This document shows, piece after piece, positions 6,512 to 7,666 of a DNA stretch of 7,666 bases. The notes beneath the pieces are model-generated. The model had not been told where the DNA came from. It worked only from the letters and a program-made list of their open reading frames with translations, and ran no database searches. Source of the stretch: DATBDN01 sp036269895 (GTDB lineage: Bacteria > Actinomycetota > Thermoleophilia > Solirubrobacterales > Thermoleophilaceae); NCBI GenBank assembly GCA_036269895.1, contig DATBDN010000151.1, forward strand, positions 1 to 7,666, in the 5' to 3' direction. The translations under genes were made by a program, and so were the position numbers. Position 1 is the first letter of the stretch. The number at the start of each line of letters is the position of its first letter.

Positions 6512-7413
6512 TGAAGCTCGCCTACTGGCCCGGCTGCGTCTCGCGCGGCTTCACCCCGGAGCTGCATGGCTCGGTCGCGAAGGTCGCTCCGCTGCTCGAC
6601 CTCGAGCTGGTCGAGCTCGACCGCGCGAACTGCTGCGGCGCCGGCGTGATCGCCGAGCACAACCAGGAGCTGGCCGACACGCTCAACGCGCGCACGTTCG
6701 CGATGGCGCAGCAGGTCGAGGGTGCCGTCGGGATGATGAACATCTGCTCGACCTGCCAGGGCGCGCAGTCGGAGTGCCAGGAGCGCCTGGACGCCGACAC
6801 GACCTACCGCGAGCACATCAACACGCACCTGAAGCCGGAGGACCTGCACTACGAGCGCCATGGCGCCTGGTGGAACAAGAACTTCATGTGGCTCCTGGTC
6901 GAGGAGATCGGCCTCGACCGGCTGCGCGAGCGCGTCGTACGCCCGCTCGAGGGGCTGCGGATCGCTCCGTTCTACGGCTGCTACATCGTCCGCCCGACCA
7001 AGCGCCTCGGCTACGCCGACCATCCCGAGCGCGACCGCTACATGGAGATGGTGATTGAGGCGATCGGCGGCACGCCCGTCCACTACGCCGGCAAGCACAA
7101 GTGCTGCGGCTTCCCGGTGATCACGATGGCGAGGACGACCTCGCTGCGCCAGGCGGGCCGCCACATCGCCGACGCGATCGATGCCGAGGCGGACTGCATG
7201 GTCACGCCCTGCCCGCTCTGCCATCTCAACCTCGACCTTCAGCAGTACGACGCAGCCAAGTACGTCGAGCGCGAGCTCGGCCTGCCGGTGCTGCATTTCC
7301 CCCAGATGATCGGCCTGGCTCTGGGACTCGACCCGAAGGAACTCGGGATGAACAAGCACGTCGTGAAGACCCGCGACGTCCAGCGCAAGATCGCCGAACT
7401 GGCTGCGGCCTAG
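6511..7413 (+). CDS. HdrB-like CCG-domain subunit of type E succinate dehydrogenase/fumarate reductase
   Basis: Third subunit, replacing the usual heme-b membrane anchor. Relatives are called SdhE or SdhC in archaeal type E complexes and MfrE in Campylobacter/Wolinella, and are homologous to heterodisulfide reductase subunit HdrB and the TfrB C-terminus. The name sdhE is avoided because it also denotes a flavinylation factor. The 300 residues contain two complete CCG motifs: C9-x31-C41C42-x36-C79-x2-C82 and C157-x40-C198C199-x34-C234-x2-C237. In HdrB such motifs hold non-cubane [4Fe-4S] clusters. No transmembrane segment is visible. The only strongly hydrophobic, Trp-rich stretch is near 119-135 (W120, W121, W127) between the motifs, which might touch the membrane. 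The GTG start shares a base with the sdhB stop (TAGTG) and has an upstream AAGGGAG. The physiological acceptor is inferred to be a quinone, by analogy with MfrABE; a disulfide or other carrier cannot be excluded. Confidence 0.94.
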   Translation: MKLAYWPGCVSRGFTPELHGSVAKVAPLLDLELVELDRANCCGAGVIAEHNQELADTLNARTFAMAQQVEGAVGMMNICSTCQGAQSECQERLDADTTYREHINTHLKPEDLHYERHGAWWNKNFMWLLVEEIGLDRLRERVVRPLEGLRIAPFYGCYIVRPTKRLGYADHPERDRYMEMVIEAIGGTPVHYAGKHKCCGFPVITMARTTSLRQAGRHIADAIDAEADCMVTPCPLCHLNLDLQQYDAAKYVERELGLPVLHFPQMIGLALGLDPKELGMNKHVVKTRDVQRKIAELAAA

Positions 7414-7416
7414 GAG
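7412..7416 (+). promoter_or_regulatory. Ribosome binding site deciding the TTG start of the secreted protein
   Basis: AGGAG overlaps the stop of the preceding gene and lies 4 nt before the TTG at 7421. It supports that rare start, since no ATG or GTG precedes the signal peptide in this frame after the upstream stop. Confidence 0.5.
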
Positions 7417-7420
7417 ACCT

Positions 7421-7666
7421 TTGAGACATATCGCGGTTGCGGCGGGGGTCGCGATATCCGTGTTCGTTCTGGCTGTGCCGGCTGCAGGCGCGGGCTGCGG
7501 TGGCCTGCTGCAGCCGTCGTGCCCGCCACCCCAGTCGGCGCCCGCGCCCGACCCGGGCGGCGACGTGAACGCGAACGTGCCGGTGCCGCCGACCGGCAGC
7601 AAGCTCTTCGGCTTCAACTCGAACCTCTGGTGGCAGACCTCGGGCGGCAAGGACCTGGTCCCGTTC
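7421..7666 (+). CDS. Secreted protein of unknown function, N-terminal part (3' end outside window)
   Basis: Only the first 82 codons are present and the frame is open to the edge. The TTG start gives a signal peptide of about 25 residues: an R/H-containing start MRH, a hydrophobic core AVAAGVAISVFVLAV, and a probable signal peptidase I site after AGA in VPAAGAG. The cysteine that follows (GAGC) does not fit a lipobox well, so a lipoprotein is less likely. Next comes a Pro-rich linker with two cysteines (CGGLLQPSC) and a run rich in Pro, Ala and Asp. A folded region begins at KLFGFNSNLWWQTSGGKDL (about 61-79). That opening resembles N-terminal strands of some secreted TIM-barrel glycosidase-like proteins, but too little is visible to name a family. 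It lies 7 bp after the HdrB-like gene and may be co-transcribed, though a functional link to SDH is not evident. Confidence 0.72.
   Translation, partial: MRHIAVAAGVAISVFVLAVPAAGAGCGGLLQPSCPPPQSAPAPDPGGDVNANVPVPPTGSKLFGFNSNLWWQTSGGKDLVPF

Noticed and set aside
6502..7650. A 382-codon minus-strand open frame opposite the HdrB-like gene
   Set aside because: Low-complexity antisense shadow; the plus strand has perfect CCG motifs.
1..7666. Mobile elements, CRISPR arrays, tRNA or rRNA genes, long repeats
   Set aside because: None seen on either strand; almost the whole window is accounted for by protein genes.

Overview
The window is GC-rich bacterial DNA (about two thirds G+C by eye, with strong G/C preference at third codon positions). 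It is packed with genes and carries a cluster of TCA-cycle enzymes. A monomeric NADP isocitrate dehydrogenase, a cytosolic-type malate dehydrogenase and an anchor-less 'type E' succinate dehydrogenase/fumarate reductase, together with GTG, TTG and CTG starts and one-base stop/start overlaps, suggest a high-GC actinobacterium, perhaps of the Thermoleophilia (Solirubrobacter/Gaiella-like). That placement is inference; no rRNA or other marker gene is present.

Layout. (1) 2-571 (+): the C-terminal quarter of isocitrate dehydrogenase, cut by the left edge. (2) 568-1919 (-): a two-gene unit, malate dehydrogenase (951-1919) followed by a 127-residue protein (568-951). The small protein looks like a malate/lactate dehydrogenase with its nucleotide-binding entry and catalytic centre missing. 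The isocitrate dehydrogenase and small-protein genes converge and share a CTAG at their stop codons. (3) 1920-1973: a 54-bp divergent control region. (4) 1974-7666 (+): a tightly spaced run of six genes. They encode a membrane-embedded site-2-type zinc protease with two CBS domains, a glyoxalase-like (VOC) protein probably starting at CTG, SdhA, an SdhB with an extra cluster cysteine and a long C-terminal tail, an HdrB-like subunit with two CCG domains, and the first 82 codons of a secreted protein cut by the right edge.

How the genes fit together. Isocitrate dehydrogenase, malate dehydrogenase and succinate dehydrogenase are three oxidative steps of the TCA cycle. The SDH has no SdhC/SdhD heme-b membrane anchors. 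Its third subunit is instead an HdrB-type iron-sulfur protein, as in the archaeal type E enzymes and the Campylobacter/Wolinella MfrABE fumarate reductase. Electrons should pass from FAD through the SdhB clusters to the HdrB-like clusters and then to a quinone or other acceptor.

The least explained element is the small MDH-like protein, which is translationally coupled to a full-length malate dehydrogenase. Its open frame and codon use argue for a maintained protein, but it lacks every catalytic residue. It is the best candidate here for something undescribed.
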